64,000 nucleotides of DNA from Mucilaginibacter sp. KACC 22063 (GCF_028736115.1 NZ_CP117877.1:2232001-2296000); one strand, 5' to 3'; positions 25,358 through 34,906 are shown, counted from the first letter of the stretch. The notes: a model not told the origin generated them from the letters alone. A program made the numbers and translations.

Positions 25358-28300
25358 ATGAGTATTACAGGGCTGGCCATTAAAAGGCCGATCTTATTCA
25401 TCGTATTCTTTTTGGTTTTGGGTGGGCTAAGTGTAATGAGTTATTTAAAGCTTAAATATGAGTTACTGCCTAACCTGGCTACACCAACCATAACAGTGAT
25501 CACTGCTTACCCAGGCGCATCGCCTGTAGATGTAGAAAACAGCGTAACCAAAAAAATAGAAGATGCGGTTGCAGGGGTAAGTAAAAGCAAAAAAGTAAAT
25601 GGCACTTCTTCAGATAACCTTTCTCTGGTATCTATTGAATTTGTAGCCGATGCAGACCCCGACCAGGCATTACAGGAAGTACAAAGAGCGGTTAACAGCG
25701 TTGTGGCTGATTTCCCCACAGGCGTAAAAGCCCCGGTGCTTGAAAAATTTAACGTGAACGATCTTCCAGTTTTAAAACTGGCTGTTACTGCAAATGTACC
25801 ACCCGCCGAGCTTTATGATCTGGTTAATAAAAAGATTAAAAACAGGCTGGCCCAGGTTAAAGGCGTGGGCAACATCAAGATACTTGGCGGTGCACCTAAC
25901 GAGGTGCGCGTTTCAGCAAAGCTTGACGAATTAAAAACCCGCAACATCAGCATTACTGACCTGTATGAAACCGTCAGAAATGCTAATCTCGACTATCCTG
26001 TGGGCACGGTTAAAGACAAGGATGCACAGTTTGGTGTAAGGCTGGCGGGTAAACTAACAGATACTAACCAGGTAAAAAAACTGGTAATCAAAAACTATCC
26101 CGACGGCAGCAGCCTGTACCTGGGCGATGTTGCCAATGTGAGACTAATGCAGAAGGATGAAGCGGTAGGTAGTAGCCTTAACGGTAAATCATCTATCGCG
26201 GTTTTTATCAATAAACAATCGGGTGCCAATGCTGCTGAAGTAGCAGCTACCGTACGTAAAGAACTGCAATCCATTGAGCAAGACTATTCAGGGAAAAACA
26301 TAAAGTTTAACGTAGCACAAGACAGTTCTGAGTTTACACTGGCGGCTGCCCACCAGGTATATGATGACCTTGGCATTGCGGTATTGCTTGTTGCACTGGT
26401 AATGCTGGTTTTTCTGCATAGCGTGCGCAATTCCTTAATCATCATGGTATCTATTCCTGCATCCTTATTCAGTGCATTTATCATGATGTATGCACTTGAT
26501 TATTCGCTTAACCTGATGACGTTACTGGCCATAAGCCTGGTTATCGGTGTGTTGGTGGATGATTCTATCGTGGTTTTGGAAAATATCTACCATCATCTTG
26601 AAAAAGGTAAAAATACAAGGGATGCTGCGTTGGATGGCCGTAACGAGATTGGCTTTTCTGCACTGGCCATAACCCTTGTGGACGTGGTTGTATTTCTGCC
26701 GATGGCATTAGTACCGGGTTTGGTTGGCAGTTTGATCAAGGAGTTTTCATTGGTAATTGTGGTGTCAACGCTATCGAGCCTGGTAGTATCGTTTACCCTT
26801 ACCCCAATGATTGCCTCGCGCTTTGCAAAACTGGAGCACTTAAATCCGGCAACGCTGATGGGTAAGGCTGGCCTATGGTTTGAAGAAAAGATTCATCAGC
26901 TTACAATGGTTTATGGAAGAATTTTAAAATGGGGACTGCAACAGAAACTGATAGTTGGTATTACTGCCTTTACCATATTGGTTGGTTCACTATCATTAAT
27001 GGTTACCGGCATTGTTGGTACAGAATTTCTTCCGGCTGCTGACAAAGGGGAACTTTCTTTATTCGTTGACCTACAACCCGGAATCGAGTTGCCAGAGACA
27101 AAAGCCGCTGTAAAAACGATAGAAGCTAAACTGCATTCGATTCCCGAGATCACCAAATTATTTTCAAACAGCGGTTATCAAAACGATGGCTTTAATGAAA
27201 AATACGCCAGCAACGTTGCTACCATCAATGTGTCATTGGTGCCTATAGATAAACGGGAAAAAACGCTTTCGCAGCTTTCGCGGCAACTTAAAAATATAGC
27301 TATGCAGGTTACGGGTGTACGCGCACGTGTATCGCCTATTGGCCTGTTCGGGGCTAATGAGGCGCCTGTAAAGCTTGTAATTACCGGTACAGACAGGGAT
27401 AGTGTAAATAAAGCTGCCGCTACAATTCTTAAAGGCATAACGCCTGTAGAAGGTTTAATTAACCCAAGAATGACTGCTGATGCAGGTAAACCAGAAATGA
27501 AACTGGTGACCGATCCCGATCAGATGGCCAAACTGCATCTGAACACAGCATTGGTAGGGCAAACATTACGCATGGCAGTTTTTGGTGATGATGAGCAAAA
27601 GTTCCGCATTAACGGAACAGAGACCGACACACGCATTGTACTGGATATTAAAGACCGTGAAAATACGGCGCAGCTAATGGACATGACCTTCTTAAATACC
27701 GAAGGGCAGCTGATTTATCTGAGCCAGTTTGCACATGTGGTTGAAGAATCATCACCTTCTGAGCTTGAACGCCGTAACCGTCAGCCTTGTGCTACTTTAC
27801 TTGCACAGGTATCAGGCAGGCCGGTTGGCGATGTTGGTGAAAGCATAAAAAATACCATAGACAAACTGCACATCAATAAAGGAGTAAAGGTATTGTATGA
27901 AGGCGATCTTGAGCTTCAGGATGATTCATTTACCGATCTCGGCATTGCGTTACTGGTATCATTCAGCCTTGTTTACCTCATCATGGTTGTTTTATATAAC
28001 GACTGGATTTATCCTTTGGTTATTCTCTTTTCTATACCGCTGGCTATTTGCGGGGCTTTACTGGCACTTGCCCTAACTGCAAAATCAATGAATGTGTTTT
28101 CCATATTCGGCTTGATTATGATGATGGGCTTGGTTGTGAAGAACGGCATTTTGCTGGTTGATAAAACCAATTTAATTGTTGGGGAAGATACCAGCCGCAC
28201 ATCGGTAAATCATGCGCTGATTGAAGCTGGAAAGGCACGTTTAAGGCCTATACTGATGACAACCCTGGCAATGGTTATCGGTATGTTGCCATTAGCGCTG

Positions 28301-29830
28301 GCTACTGGTGGTTCATCGGCATTCAGCAGCGGGCTGGCCTGGGTGCTCATCGGCGGGCTAAGCAGCAGTATGTTCCTTACGCTTATTGTTGTGCCTGTAG
28401 TATATGGTGTTGTTGCTGCAATTAAAGACCGCTTCAAGGCAAATAAGGGCCAGCCAAAAATGGTAAAAATGACAGCGCTTGCTTCTGTTATTATAATGGC
28501 AAGCATGTTAGGTACTATAAACAATGCCCAGGCGCAGGAAATACAACAGCTGTCATTAAAACAGGCAGTTGCTACCGGGCTTCAAAATAACCAGCAGATA
28601 AAGATTGCCCAGTTCGAAGCGGAAAAAGCCAAATATGGGTTAAAGGAAGCACAGTCATACGAGTATCCTCAGATAAATATCTCTGCCGATTATATCAGAA
28701 ATATCAAGCCTTCCGTATTCTTCTTACCTGTATTCGGTATTAACCAATCTTCGCAAATCGTTTTTGATAACAGCAAATTTCAGGCTATCCCGGCAACGGC
28801 TAAAAATGGGTATTCGGGAAGTGTTAATTTAAACATGCCTATTTTTAATAAAGAAGTTGATGGTAATGTTGCCACAGCCCACCTGAATGAAAACCTTAAT
28901 AAAGCTAACGTTGAGGTTAGTCGCTGGGAACTGGCCGACGAAATAAGAAAGGCTTACTTCAACTGCCAGATCGCCCGACAGAATCAGCAGTTTACAGAAG
29001 CCGCACGCAAGCGTGCGCTACGTAACATGCAGGACAGCCGTAAGCTTTTTGCTAAAGGCTACGCCAACAAAAGTGATACGCTTACGGCAAGCGCTAATGT
29101 TGAATTGATGAAAATCAATGTTAACAAAGCAATTACCGCTGTTAGCCAGTCACAAAATTACCTGAAATCCTTACTTAACCTACCCGCCAATGCTGCGGTA
29201 AACCTTACAGATACCATTGGTGCAGGCTTGCTTCCTATTAGCATAGCTAATTTAAACGATACTTCATTAGTGAGTAAGACCAACCGCCCGGACCTGAAAG
29301 CCAACGAGTGGAAAACTGCAAGTGCCACACAGCAGATCAAAACTGAAAAATCAAAGTATCTGCCATCATTAGGATTTGTAAGCCAATACATGATGCAGGC
29401 CCAGTCAGATAATTTTGACTTCAGCCGGTATGCGTATCCAAACAGCTTTTATGTAGGGCTGCAACTCACTATACCAATTTTTACCGGCTTCCGTACCGAA
29501 GCGCGGGTGAAACAAAGCAGGCTTGTACTTGAAGAAGCTTATGCCGAACGCAGCCAATTGCTGAGCGCCGCAGATTTACAAATGCGCAACAACCGCTTGT
29601 CGATCAAGGAAAACTTGCTAAAAATGAAAGGGCTTCAAAATGTCCGTTCAGCACGCCAACAGGCGCTTGATTTTATTAAAGCCAGATGGGCTATGGGCTT
29701 TGCAAAATATACCGATGTAGCCGATGCGGAATTGCAATTGCTGCAAGCCGATAATGATTATACCCAAAGCGTTTTTGATTACCTCACAGCTGTTGCCGGA
29801 TATTATAAGGCAGCAGGAAACATTTTATAA
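25358..29830 (+). CDS. RND efflux pump fused to TolC-like outer-membrane factor
   Basis: The 1490-aa protein combines two normally separate subunits. Residues 1 to about 1030 are a complete RND permease (hydrophobe/HAE-like): helix-4 D401-D402 in VLVDDSIVVLENIYHHLEKG, helix-10 K928 in MGLVVKNGILLVDKTN, and 12 membrane helices. Residues 1060-1490 are an outer-membrane efflux protein of two TolC repeats (LSLKQAVATGLQNNQQIKIAQ and LVLEEAYAERSQLLSAADLQ). Between them lies a signal-peptide-like segment (Met1035, hydrophobic stretch, NAQAQE with cleavage likely after A1059). No stop or frameshift separates the parts. RND-TolC fusions occur in Bacteroidota metal-efflux proteins; this one looks like a drug/hydrophobe type. 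Confidence 0.93.
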   Translation: MSITGLAIKRPILFIVFFLVLGGLSVMSYLKLKYELLPNLATPTITVITAYPGASPVDVENSVTKKIEDAVAGVSKSKKVNGTSSDNLSLVSIEFVADADPDQALQEVQRAVNSVVADFPTGVKAPVLEKFNVNDLPVLKLAVTANVPPAELYDLVNKKIKNRLAQVKGVGNIKILGGAPNEVRVSAKLDELKTRNISITDLYETVRNANLDYPVGTVKDKDAQFGVRLAGKLTDTNQVKKLVIKNYPDGSSLYLGDVANVRLMQKDEAVGSSLNGKSSIAVFINKQSGANAAEVAATVRKELQSIEQDYSGKNIKFNVAQDSSEFTLAAAHQVYDDLGIAVLLVALVMLVFLHSVRNSLIIMVSIPASLFSAFIMMYALDYSLNLMTLLAISLVIGVLVDDSIVVLENIYHHLEKGKNTRDAALDGRNEIGFSALAITLVDVVVFLPMALVPGLVGSLIKEFSLVIVVSTLSSLVVSFTLTPMIASRFAKLEHLNPATLMGKAGLWFEEKIHQLTMVYGRILKWGLQQKLIVGITAFTILVGSLSLMVTGIVGTEFLPAADKGELSLFVDLQPGIELPETKAAVKTIEAKLHSIPEITKLFSNSGYQNDGFNEKYASNVATINVSLVPIDKREKTLSQLSRQLKNIAMQVTGVRARVSPIGLFGANEAPVKLVITGTDRDSVNKAAATILKGITPVEGLINPRMTADAGKPEMKLVTDPDQMAKLHLNTALVGQTLRMAVFGDDEQKFRINGTETDTRIVLDIKDRENTAQLMDMTFLNTEGQLIYLSQFAHVVEESSPSELERRNRQPCATLLAQVSGRPVGDVGESIKNTIDKLHINKGVKVLYEGDLELQDDSFTDLGIALLVSFSLVYLIMVVLYNDWIYPLVILFSIPLAICGALLALALTAKSMNVFSIFGLIMMMGLVVKNGILLVDKTNLIVGEDTSRTSVNHALIEAGKARLRPILMTTLAMVIGMLPLALATGGSSAFSSGLAWVLIGGLSSSMFLTLIVVPVVYGVVAAIKDRFKANKGQPKMVKMTALASVIIMASMLGTINNAQAQEIQQLSLKQAVATGLQNNQQIKIAQFEAEKAKYGLKEAQSYEYPQINISADYIRNIKPSVFFLPVFGINQSSQIVFDNSKFQAIPATAKNGYSGSVNLNMPIFNKEVDGNVATAHLNENLNKANVEVSRWELADEIRKAYFNCQIARQNQQFTEAARKRALRNMQDSRKLFAKGYANKSDTLTASANVELMKINVNKAITAVSQSQNYLKSLLNLPANAAVNLTDTIGAGLLPISIANLNDTSLVSKTNRPDLKANEWKTASATQQIKTEKSKYLPSLGFVSQYMMQAQSDNFDFSRYAYPNSFYVGLQLTIPIFTGFRTEARVKQSRLVLEEAYAERSQLLSAADLQMRNNRLSIKENLLKMKGLQNVRSARQQALDFIKARWAMGFAKYTDVADAELQLLQADNDYTQSVFDYLTAVAGYYKAAGNIL

Positions 29831-29836
29831 TACCCT

Positions 29837-30472
29837 ATGAAGAATACATTGCTTGGCTATTTAGCCATTGTGACCATTGTTTGTCTATCTGCAAATGCTG
29901 CGCATGCACAGGCTAATGATGACCCTGCATTGCGAAAAGTTTATTTAGATTTTGGCGGCTCGGTTGGCTTGTTCATCCCGGTTGATAATGCTAAAAATGC
30001 CACTACAAAAAATGGCTCAAACGCCATGACAGTATTGCAATTAAACTATCACCAGAATTATTTGCTCAGGTTACAATTTGGGCAAACAACGGTAGATTTT
30101 AAATCGCAAAATCAATTTGGCGCCATTACCTCCAGCGTAAACGCAAAGGCAAACAGCACTAATTTAGGCCTTGCAGCAGGTTATCAGCGTACTTATGGCA
30201 GGTGGCAGCCATTTGTGCTTGCCGGGGCAGGGGTTTCATTTATTGATGTACCAGCAACAAACTTTAACAGCAGTACACAAACGGTTAGCTACACAACCAA
30301 TTCGGGCAACTACCTATATTTCAACATAGGTACCGGTATTAACTACAAAATCTCGCGCTCGTTCACCATTTTCTTGGAAGGGCAAGGATCAACGATACCC
30401 GATCTGCCTAAAAATTCTTCAACACATTTAAGCGGCATAAGTGCCCTTATAGGTATCAAAGCTCCACTATAA
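29837..30472 (+). CDS. Outer-membrane beta-barrel protein
   Basis: The 211-aa protein has a signal peptide (cleavage near AAHAQA) and alternating amphipathic strands (LRLQFGQTTVDF, FVLAGAGVSFIDV, YLYFNIGTGINYKIS, FTIFLEGQG) closing with ALIGIKAPL. This is the small OmpA/OmpW-like beta-barrel pattern common in Bacteroidota. It starts 6 bp after the RND-TolC gene, so it is in the efflux operon. Whether it aids efflux is unknown. Confidence 0.8.
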   Translation: MKNTLLGYLAIVTIVCLSANAAHAQANDDPALRKVYLDFGGSVGLFIPVDNAKNATTKNGSNAMTVLQLNYHQNYLLRLQFGQTTVDFKSQNQFGAITSSVNAKANSTNLGLAAGYQRTYGRWQPFVLAGAGVSFIDVPATNFNSSTQTVSYTTNSGNYLYFNIGTGINYKISRSFTIFLEGQGSTIPDLPKNSSTHLSGISALIGIKAPL

Positions 30473-30485
30473 TTAAATATCAATC

Positions 30486-30866
30486 ATGAAAAAGAGACTA
30501 ATTTTAGCTAAAATAATGGGCTTAGCCTTTAGCTCATTAACCTACGCACAAAAATTACCCATCACCGTTATTGGAAAGTGGGAAACGCCTGATAAAGACG
30601 TTATCGAGTTTTATAACGATGGTTCTGCAATTATTGCCAGGCAGGTAAATACACAAACGGATAAGGACAAACCTTATAACGGTAAAATAGTAGCCAAAGA
30701 ATTAAAGCCCGTTTCAAACACTGTTTTTGAAGGTACGGTTATAGACCCTAAAGATAACAAGCAGTATAACGGCAAATTTATTCTAAACAATAATGGTGAG
30801 GCGTTGCAACTGAAGGTTAAATGGGGCTTTTTAAGTTTTAATGAAACCTGGAAGCGATTAAAATGA
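30486..30866 (+). CDS. Secreted DUF2147-like protein
   Basis: The 126-aa protein has a short export signal ending near LTYAQ and a compact beta domain with VIGKWETPDKDVIEFYNDGSA, GTVIDPKDNKQYNGKFILN and a final GFLSFNETWKR. That layout resembles DUF2147 (a lipocalin-like small barrel of unknown role). It is the last gene of the efflux operon, 13 bp after the beta-barrel gene. No catalytic motif is visible. Confidence 0.7.
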   Translation: MKKRLILAKIMGLAFSSLTYAQKLPITVIGKWETPDKDVIEFYNDGSAIIARQVNTQTDKDKPYNGKIVAKELKPVSNTVFEGTVIDPKDNKQYNGKFILNNNGEALQLKVKWGFLSFNETWKRLK

Positions 30867-30898
30867 TTTAGGGTATCGTATCTTAATTATATTCGTGC

Positions 30899-31957
30899 AT
30901 GCGTAAACACAGTTATAAATTATTTCGCATCTATGGCTATCCCGGCTTTGCCCTGCTGTTATACCTTATCCTTATCTTAATAAACCCACTGGATAATGTT
31001 TACAAAAGCTGGCGTAACTATGCGGCGACTGATTTTTTACTGGAGTTTGGCTTTAATATCGCTTACACGATATTGTTATTTGAAACCGGGATACAACTTA
31101 CCGCATTGCTCAACCGGTTCAGGTCATGGGAGAACTTCTTAAAAACACGGTTTGTACTACAATTTGTGCTGCATATCATTATAATTTATGTAATGATCCG
31201 CCTGTTTTTCACATTCAGATTCCCGGCATATTTTGGATATGATACCACCATGGAAAGGCAAACCATTATTATCGGCATCATATTTTCATTGCTGATCACG
31301 GCTGTTTTTGCAGCGGAGCACTTTTTCTACAAATGGAACGACGCCCGTTTAATGAGTGTCGAAATGGAAAAGTTAACCACACAGGCACAACTCGATGCAC
31401 TTAAATTGCAGCTTGATCCTCATTTTCTGTTCAATAATCTCAGTACGGTTTCTGCACTTATCGATACTGAACCAATGACGGCACTTTCTTATATCTCTAA
31501 TCTATCTTCTATATACAGGTACATGCTCACCACCAGGTTAAAAAATGTAATACCACTTAGTGCCGAGCTCGACTTTATTAAATCGTACCTGTATTTATAT
31601 CAGGTGCGTTATGGTGAAGGTATTATTGTAACGATTGATGATACTGCTAATAAAACCGCTATGGGACTGCCACCCCTTACGCTGCAACTTTTGATAGAAA
31701 ACGCCATTAAACATAACACCTTTAGTATGGCTTCGCCGTTAAAGATCAACATTACCTTTACTTATGATAATCGCTTGGTTGTTGAAAACAACAAAAGGCT
31801 TGTCTCAGACAAGGAAAGCAGCACGCAGGTGGGACTTAAAAATATAAGTGAACGTTATATGCTGATGAATCAAACGCCGCCAATAATTTCTGACCTGCCC
31901 AATGTTTTCAGGGTAGAAGTACAGCTGATTAATATAGACGAACTACAAAATACCTGA
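30899..31957 (+). CDS. LytS/YehU-type sensor histidine kinase (pair 2)
   Basis: The 352-aa kinase has four membrane helices (residues 10-140), then QLDPHFLFNNLSTVSALI with the phospho-acceptor His, LLIENAIKHNT (N box) and QVGLKNISERYMLM (G box). It is followed after 1 bp by its LytTR partner. It starts 32 bp after the DUF2147-like gene and may be read through from the efflux operon. A TAnnTTTG-like box with one mismatch (30888-30895) lies 3 nt before the ATG. The signal is unknown. Confidence 0.9.
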   Translation: MRKHSYKLFRIYGYPGFALLLYLILILINPLDNVYKSWRNYAATDFLLEFGFNIAYTILLFETGIQLTALLNRFRSWENFLKTRFVLQFVLHIIIIYVMIRLFFTFRFPAYFGYDTTMERQTIIIGIIFSLLITAVFAAEHFFYKWNDARLMSVEMEKLTTQAQLDALKLQLDPHFLFNNLSTVSALIDTEPMTALSYISNLSSIYRYMLTTRLKNVIPLSAELDFIKSYLYLYQVRYGEGIIVTIDDTANKTAMGLPPLTLQLLIENAIKHNTFSMASPLKINITFTYDNRLVVENNKRLVSDKESSTQVGLKNISERYMLMNQTPPIISDLPNVFRVEVQLINIDELQNT

Positions 31958-31958
31958 A

Positions 31959-32720
31959 ATGACAACTGCGTTAATTATTGAGGATGAATTACCCAATATA
32001 CAAAGGCTTAAGAAATTACTAGGTATTGCCGATCCCGGCATTGAGGTGTTAGCGAGCCTGCAAACCGTAAAGGATAGCATTGAGTGGTTGAGTGCCAATC
32101 CACATCCGGACGTTATTTTTATGGACATCCGCCTTACGGACGGTATCAGCTTTGAAATATTTAATGCCGTTAAAATAACAACAGCTGTAATTTTTATCAC
32201 CGCTTATGACGAGTATGCGCTGAAAGCTTTTGAAGTAAATGGTATCGATTATCTGCTAAAACCACTGGACGCTGATAAATTAGACAAGGCACTTAAAAAG
32301 GCAAAGCTGATGGGTGGCAAAACAAGCGATGATAGCTTGCTGAGATTGATTAAAAGCATGCAGGTGCAGCAGCCTATATACCGTTCCAGGTTTCTGGTTA
32401 ATTACCGCGATAGGTATATCATTATCCCTATTGAAGATATCGCTTACTTTTCTTCAGAACATAAAACCACGTTCATTATTATGCATAACGCGCAACGTTA
32501 TGCTATCGATCAAACGCTTGAAAGTTTAGCACAAGAGCTTGATCCGTCGAAGTTTTTCAGGGCAAGCCGGCAGATCATTGTTTGTGTTAAAGCTGTCGGT
32601 AAAATTACACAGTCCTTCAATGGGCAAATAAAAATTGAACTTAATCCATCAACGGATGAAGGCATACTGCTAAGTCGCGAAAAGTCAGGACAACTGAAAA
32701 AGTGGTTAGGTGAATTTTGA
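31959..32720 (+). CDS. LytTR-family response regulator (pair 2)
   Basis: The 253-aa protein has a receiver domain (ALIIEDELPNIQRLKKLL, DVIFMDIRLTDG with the acceptor Asp, ITAYDEYALKAFEVNGIDYLLKP) and a LytTR domain from about residue 145 (YRSRFLVNYRDRYIIIPIEDIAYFSSE, FFRASRQIIVCVKAV). It is the partner of the kinase one base upstream. The target is unknown; candidates are the efflux operon behind it or the ECF/SusCD operon ahead. Confidence 0.92.
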   Translation: MTTALIIEDELPNIQRLKKLLGIADPGIEVLASLQTVKDSIEWLSANPHPDVIFMDIRLTDGISFEIFNAVKITTAVIFITAYDEYALKAFEVNGIDYLLKPLDADKLDKALKKAKLMGGKTSDDSLLRLIKSMQVQQPIYRSRFLVNYRDRYIIIPIEDIAYFSSEHKTTFIIMHNAQRYAIDQTLESLAQELDPSKFFRASRQIIVCVKAVGKITQSFNGQIKIELNPSTDEGILLSREKSGQLKKWLGEF

Positions 32721-32799
32721 TAAATAGATATGCCGATTTAAATCAACTGACATGTAAGGCCTAATCAATTTACCAGCTATAGTATGTTATCCCCATATT

Positions 32800-33468
32800 A
32801 TGTTTATCTTAGGTGAATGTAAAATGTTTGTTGTGAACGGTTGGGCAGATAAAATTTCAAGAGGATCCGATTTAGCGTCTGACTGGCATACTTTCCTTCA
32901 TCAATCAAGTGAGCCAGCCTTTAAGCGTATCTATACGCATTACTACCATTATTTATCCTTTATTGGCAACAAAAAAGGATTTAATGCAGTATTGGTACAA
33001 GATACTATAAATGAGTTATTCCTATATATATGGGAAAATTCAGATCGCCTGTTACACGTTAAAAATCATCACAACTATCTGATCACTTCTTTTTTGCGTA
33101 AGCTTTACAAAGACGATAATATAAAAACAGAGGACATTGCCGGTTTAACAGATCTTCCGGAATCTCTTTTGGTGCCTTCGGCAGAAACCATTCATATTTA
33201 CAATAATAATAGCACTAAATATACCGAAGCACTACTTAAAGTGGTGAACCAGTTGCCCGAGCGGCAGCGTTTAATGATCTATCAGAAATTTTATCTTGGC
33301 CTTTCGTACAATGAGATAGCTGATACTAATAATGTTTCTATAAATACAGTTTATAACACCATATATAAGGCTATTTCTAATCTCCGCGACAATATTAATG
33401 ACGAAGATTTACTTCTTTATAGCCTGGTTTCCATTTTTGTTTTATTTTTTTTAATTTTTTTCAAATAA
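32800..33468 (+). CDS. ECF RNA polymerase sigma factor with hydrophobic C-terminal tail
   Basis: The 222-aa sigma-70-family protein has region 2 (AFKRIYTHYYHYLSF, QDTINELFLYIWEN) and region 4 (LPERQRLMIYQKFYLGLSYNEIA, then NVSINTVYNTIYKAISNLR). The last 20 residues (LLLYSLVSIFVLFFLIFFK) form a strongly hydrophobic helix, which suggests membrane attachment. It precedes FecR and SusCD in the usual order of an outer-membrane signalling system: substrate binding to SusC, FecR relays, sigma is freed. Met9 at 32824 is an alternative start. Confidence 0.88.
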   Translation: MFILGECKMFVVNGWADKISRGSDLASDWHTFLHQSSEPAFKRIYTHYYHYLSFIGNKKGFNAVLVQDTINELFLYIWENSDRLLHVKNHHNYLITSFLRKLYKDDNIKTEDIAGLTDLPESLLVPSAETIHIYNNNSTKYTEALLKVVNQLPERQRLMIYQKFYLGLSYNEIADTNNVSINTVYNTIYKAISNLRDNINDEDLLLYSLVSIFVLFFLIFFK

Positions 33469-33519
33469 GGATAGTGAAAACGGGAGTTTAATTACTCTAT
33501 TGTGTGAAAAACAATAGAA

Positions 33520-34746
33520 ATGGATCAAACTCAGTCTGAAAAGCTACTAAAAGACGAATCGTTTATAAATTACTGTCTCGAAAAAAACGAGAGTGATATT
33601 CTTTATTGGCAAAAATGGATCAATGAACATCCGGAAGATCAGGCTGAAATAACTAAACTTAAAAATTTTGTTACGGGCTTAGGCATGGTTGCTGCACAAC
33701 AGCAGGCAGAAGCGCAATATACACTGCTGCAACAAAGCATAAAACAGTCTTCTCAAAACGTTAAAAAACTTAAACCTTATCACATATTTTATTACGCAGC
33801 TGCATGCGTATTGGCTTTGATAGCTATTGGTGCATACTTTATTGTTGCACATAAGACTACTGCTAATAATTATAGCTATAACAAAAAACATGATGTAACA
33901 CCGGGTGGTAACAATGCACTGCTTGTTTTGGCTAATGGTAAAAAGATAGACCTGACCAATGCCAAAGCCGGATTGCTTATAAATGAAAAGGGAATCAGTA
34001 TTTCTAAAAATGCCGATGGACAGGTTGTTTACAAAATAAATCCTAAATCAAATTTGGCCGATAAAGGCCTGGTTGGCATTAATACCATTGAAACGCCTGC
34101 AAAAGGGCAATACATGGTTGTTTTACCGGATGGGACAAAGGTTTGGCTCAACGCCAAAACTACATTGAAGTATCCCGAAGCCTTCCCTGAAAATGGCAGG
34201 GAGGTAGAACTAAACGGAGAGGGATATTTTGAGGTAGCGCATTTGGTTGATTCTAAGACAGGCAAAAGAATAAGATTTACTGTTAAAACCACACCAAATG
34301 CAAATGGTAAAGTACAGTATATAGAGGTATTAGGTACACACTTTAATGTTAACTGTTACCAGGACGAACCCGATGCGGTAACTACGCTTCTTGAAGGTAG
34401 TGTGAAGGTGACGGATGCTGATCAAAAGCGTGAAGCCCTGCTGCATCCGGGTCAGCAATTAATAAACGGAAAGCATAATTTTGATGTAGTGCAGGCCAAT
34501 ACTGAAGCGGCCATTGCATGGAAAAACGGTGACTTTGTGTTTCATGAAGACGTGAGCAGTGCGTTAAGAAAGATTGCCCGCTGGTACGATGTGGATGTAG
34601 TTTATCTGCCTGGTGCTCCCCAACACCTGATGTTAGGCGGATGGATTTCACGGAAAAACAATTTGTCAGATGTGCTTAATATGATAGAAGCCACCGGCAA
34701 AGTTCATCTTAAACTTGAAGGAAGGAGGGTTTTGGTTACGGAGTAA
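33520..34746 (+). CDS. FecR-family anti-sigma factor
   Basis: The 408-aa protein has an N-terminal cytoplasmic segment, one membrane helix (YYAAACVLALIAIGAYFIV, about residues 90-110) and a periplasmic FecR domain with VVLPDGTKVWLNAKTTLKYP, VELNGEGYFEVAH and IEVLGTHFNVNCY, ending in the STN-like VDVVYLPGAP and DVLNMIEATGKVHLKLE. It should hold the ECF sigma encoded 51 bp upstream and sense the STN domain of the following SusC. Length is typical of the Bacteroidota form. Confidence 0.93.
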   Translation: MDQTQSEKLLKDESFINYCLEKNESDILYWQKWINEHPEDQAEITKLKNFVTGLGMVAAQQQAEAQYTLLQQSIKQSSQNVKKLKPYHIFYYAAACVLALIAIGAYFIVAHKTTANNYSYNKKHDVTPGGNNALLVLANGKKIDLTNAKAGLLINEKGISISKNADGQVVYKINPKSNLADKGLVGINTIETPAKGQYMVVLPDGTKVWLNAKTTLKYPEAFPENGREVELNGEGYFEVAHLVDSKTGKRIRFTVKTTPNANGKVQYIEVLGTHFNVNCYQDEPDAVTTLLEGSVKVTDADQKREALLHPGQQLINGKHNFDVVQANTEAAIAWKNGDFVFHEDVSSALRKIARWYDVDVVYLPGAPQHLMLGGWISRKNNLSDVLNMIEATGKVHLKLEGRRVLVTE

Positions 34747-34768
34747 AACTACACATCATCAAGCCCAT

Positions 34769-34807
34769 AAAATAAAAAAGCCAAAAGTGCTGCGAACACT
34801 TCTGGCT
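34769..34807 (-). terminator. Orphan terminator facing away from susC (minus strand)
   Basis: Arms 34779-34789 and 34797-34807 form an 11-bp stem with a 7-nt loop. Read on the minus strand the stem is continuous (one G-U pair) and is followed by TTTTTT; read on the plus strand the same position is an A-C mismatch and no T-run follows. So this terminator works leftward, although no minus-strand protein gene ends here. An outer stem (34761-34767 with 34818-34824) surrounds it. Confidence 0.75.
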
Positions 34808-34897
34808 GTAATTTGCCTGGGCTTTCCCCAAATTTAAACTATCATTTAAACCTGCAAAAACGCTGATGCTTCCAAACAATAGCGCTTTGCAATAACA
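34771..34897 (-). ncRNA. Candidate cis-antisense RNA to the susC leader (locus 1)
   Basis: The 160-bp gap between FecR and SusC ends with the leftward terminator at 34771-34807. Two minus-strand promoters are possible. One is TACATTTG at 34911-34904, overlapping the susC start codon, giving an RNA of about 125 nt. The other is TTTG (34858-34855) N18 TAAATTTG (34836-34829), giving about 50 nt. The RNA would pair with the susC 5' leader. The arrangement matches antisense RNAs reported for Bacteroides SusC loci under ECF/FecR control (DonS type, as I recall). No expression data are available. Confidence 0.4.
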
Positions 34898-34906
34898 AAC
34901 TAACAA

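Noticed and set aside
25507-29391. Minus-strand frames inside the RND-TolC gene
   Set aside because: Shadows of the large plus-strand gene; no signal peptide, domain or promoter supports them.
31943-32200. 85-codon minus-strand frame over the LytTR regulator of pair 2
   Set aside because: Lies wholly within a confident receiver-domain gene and shows no protein-like features.
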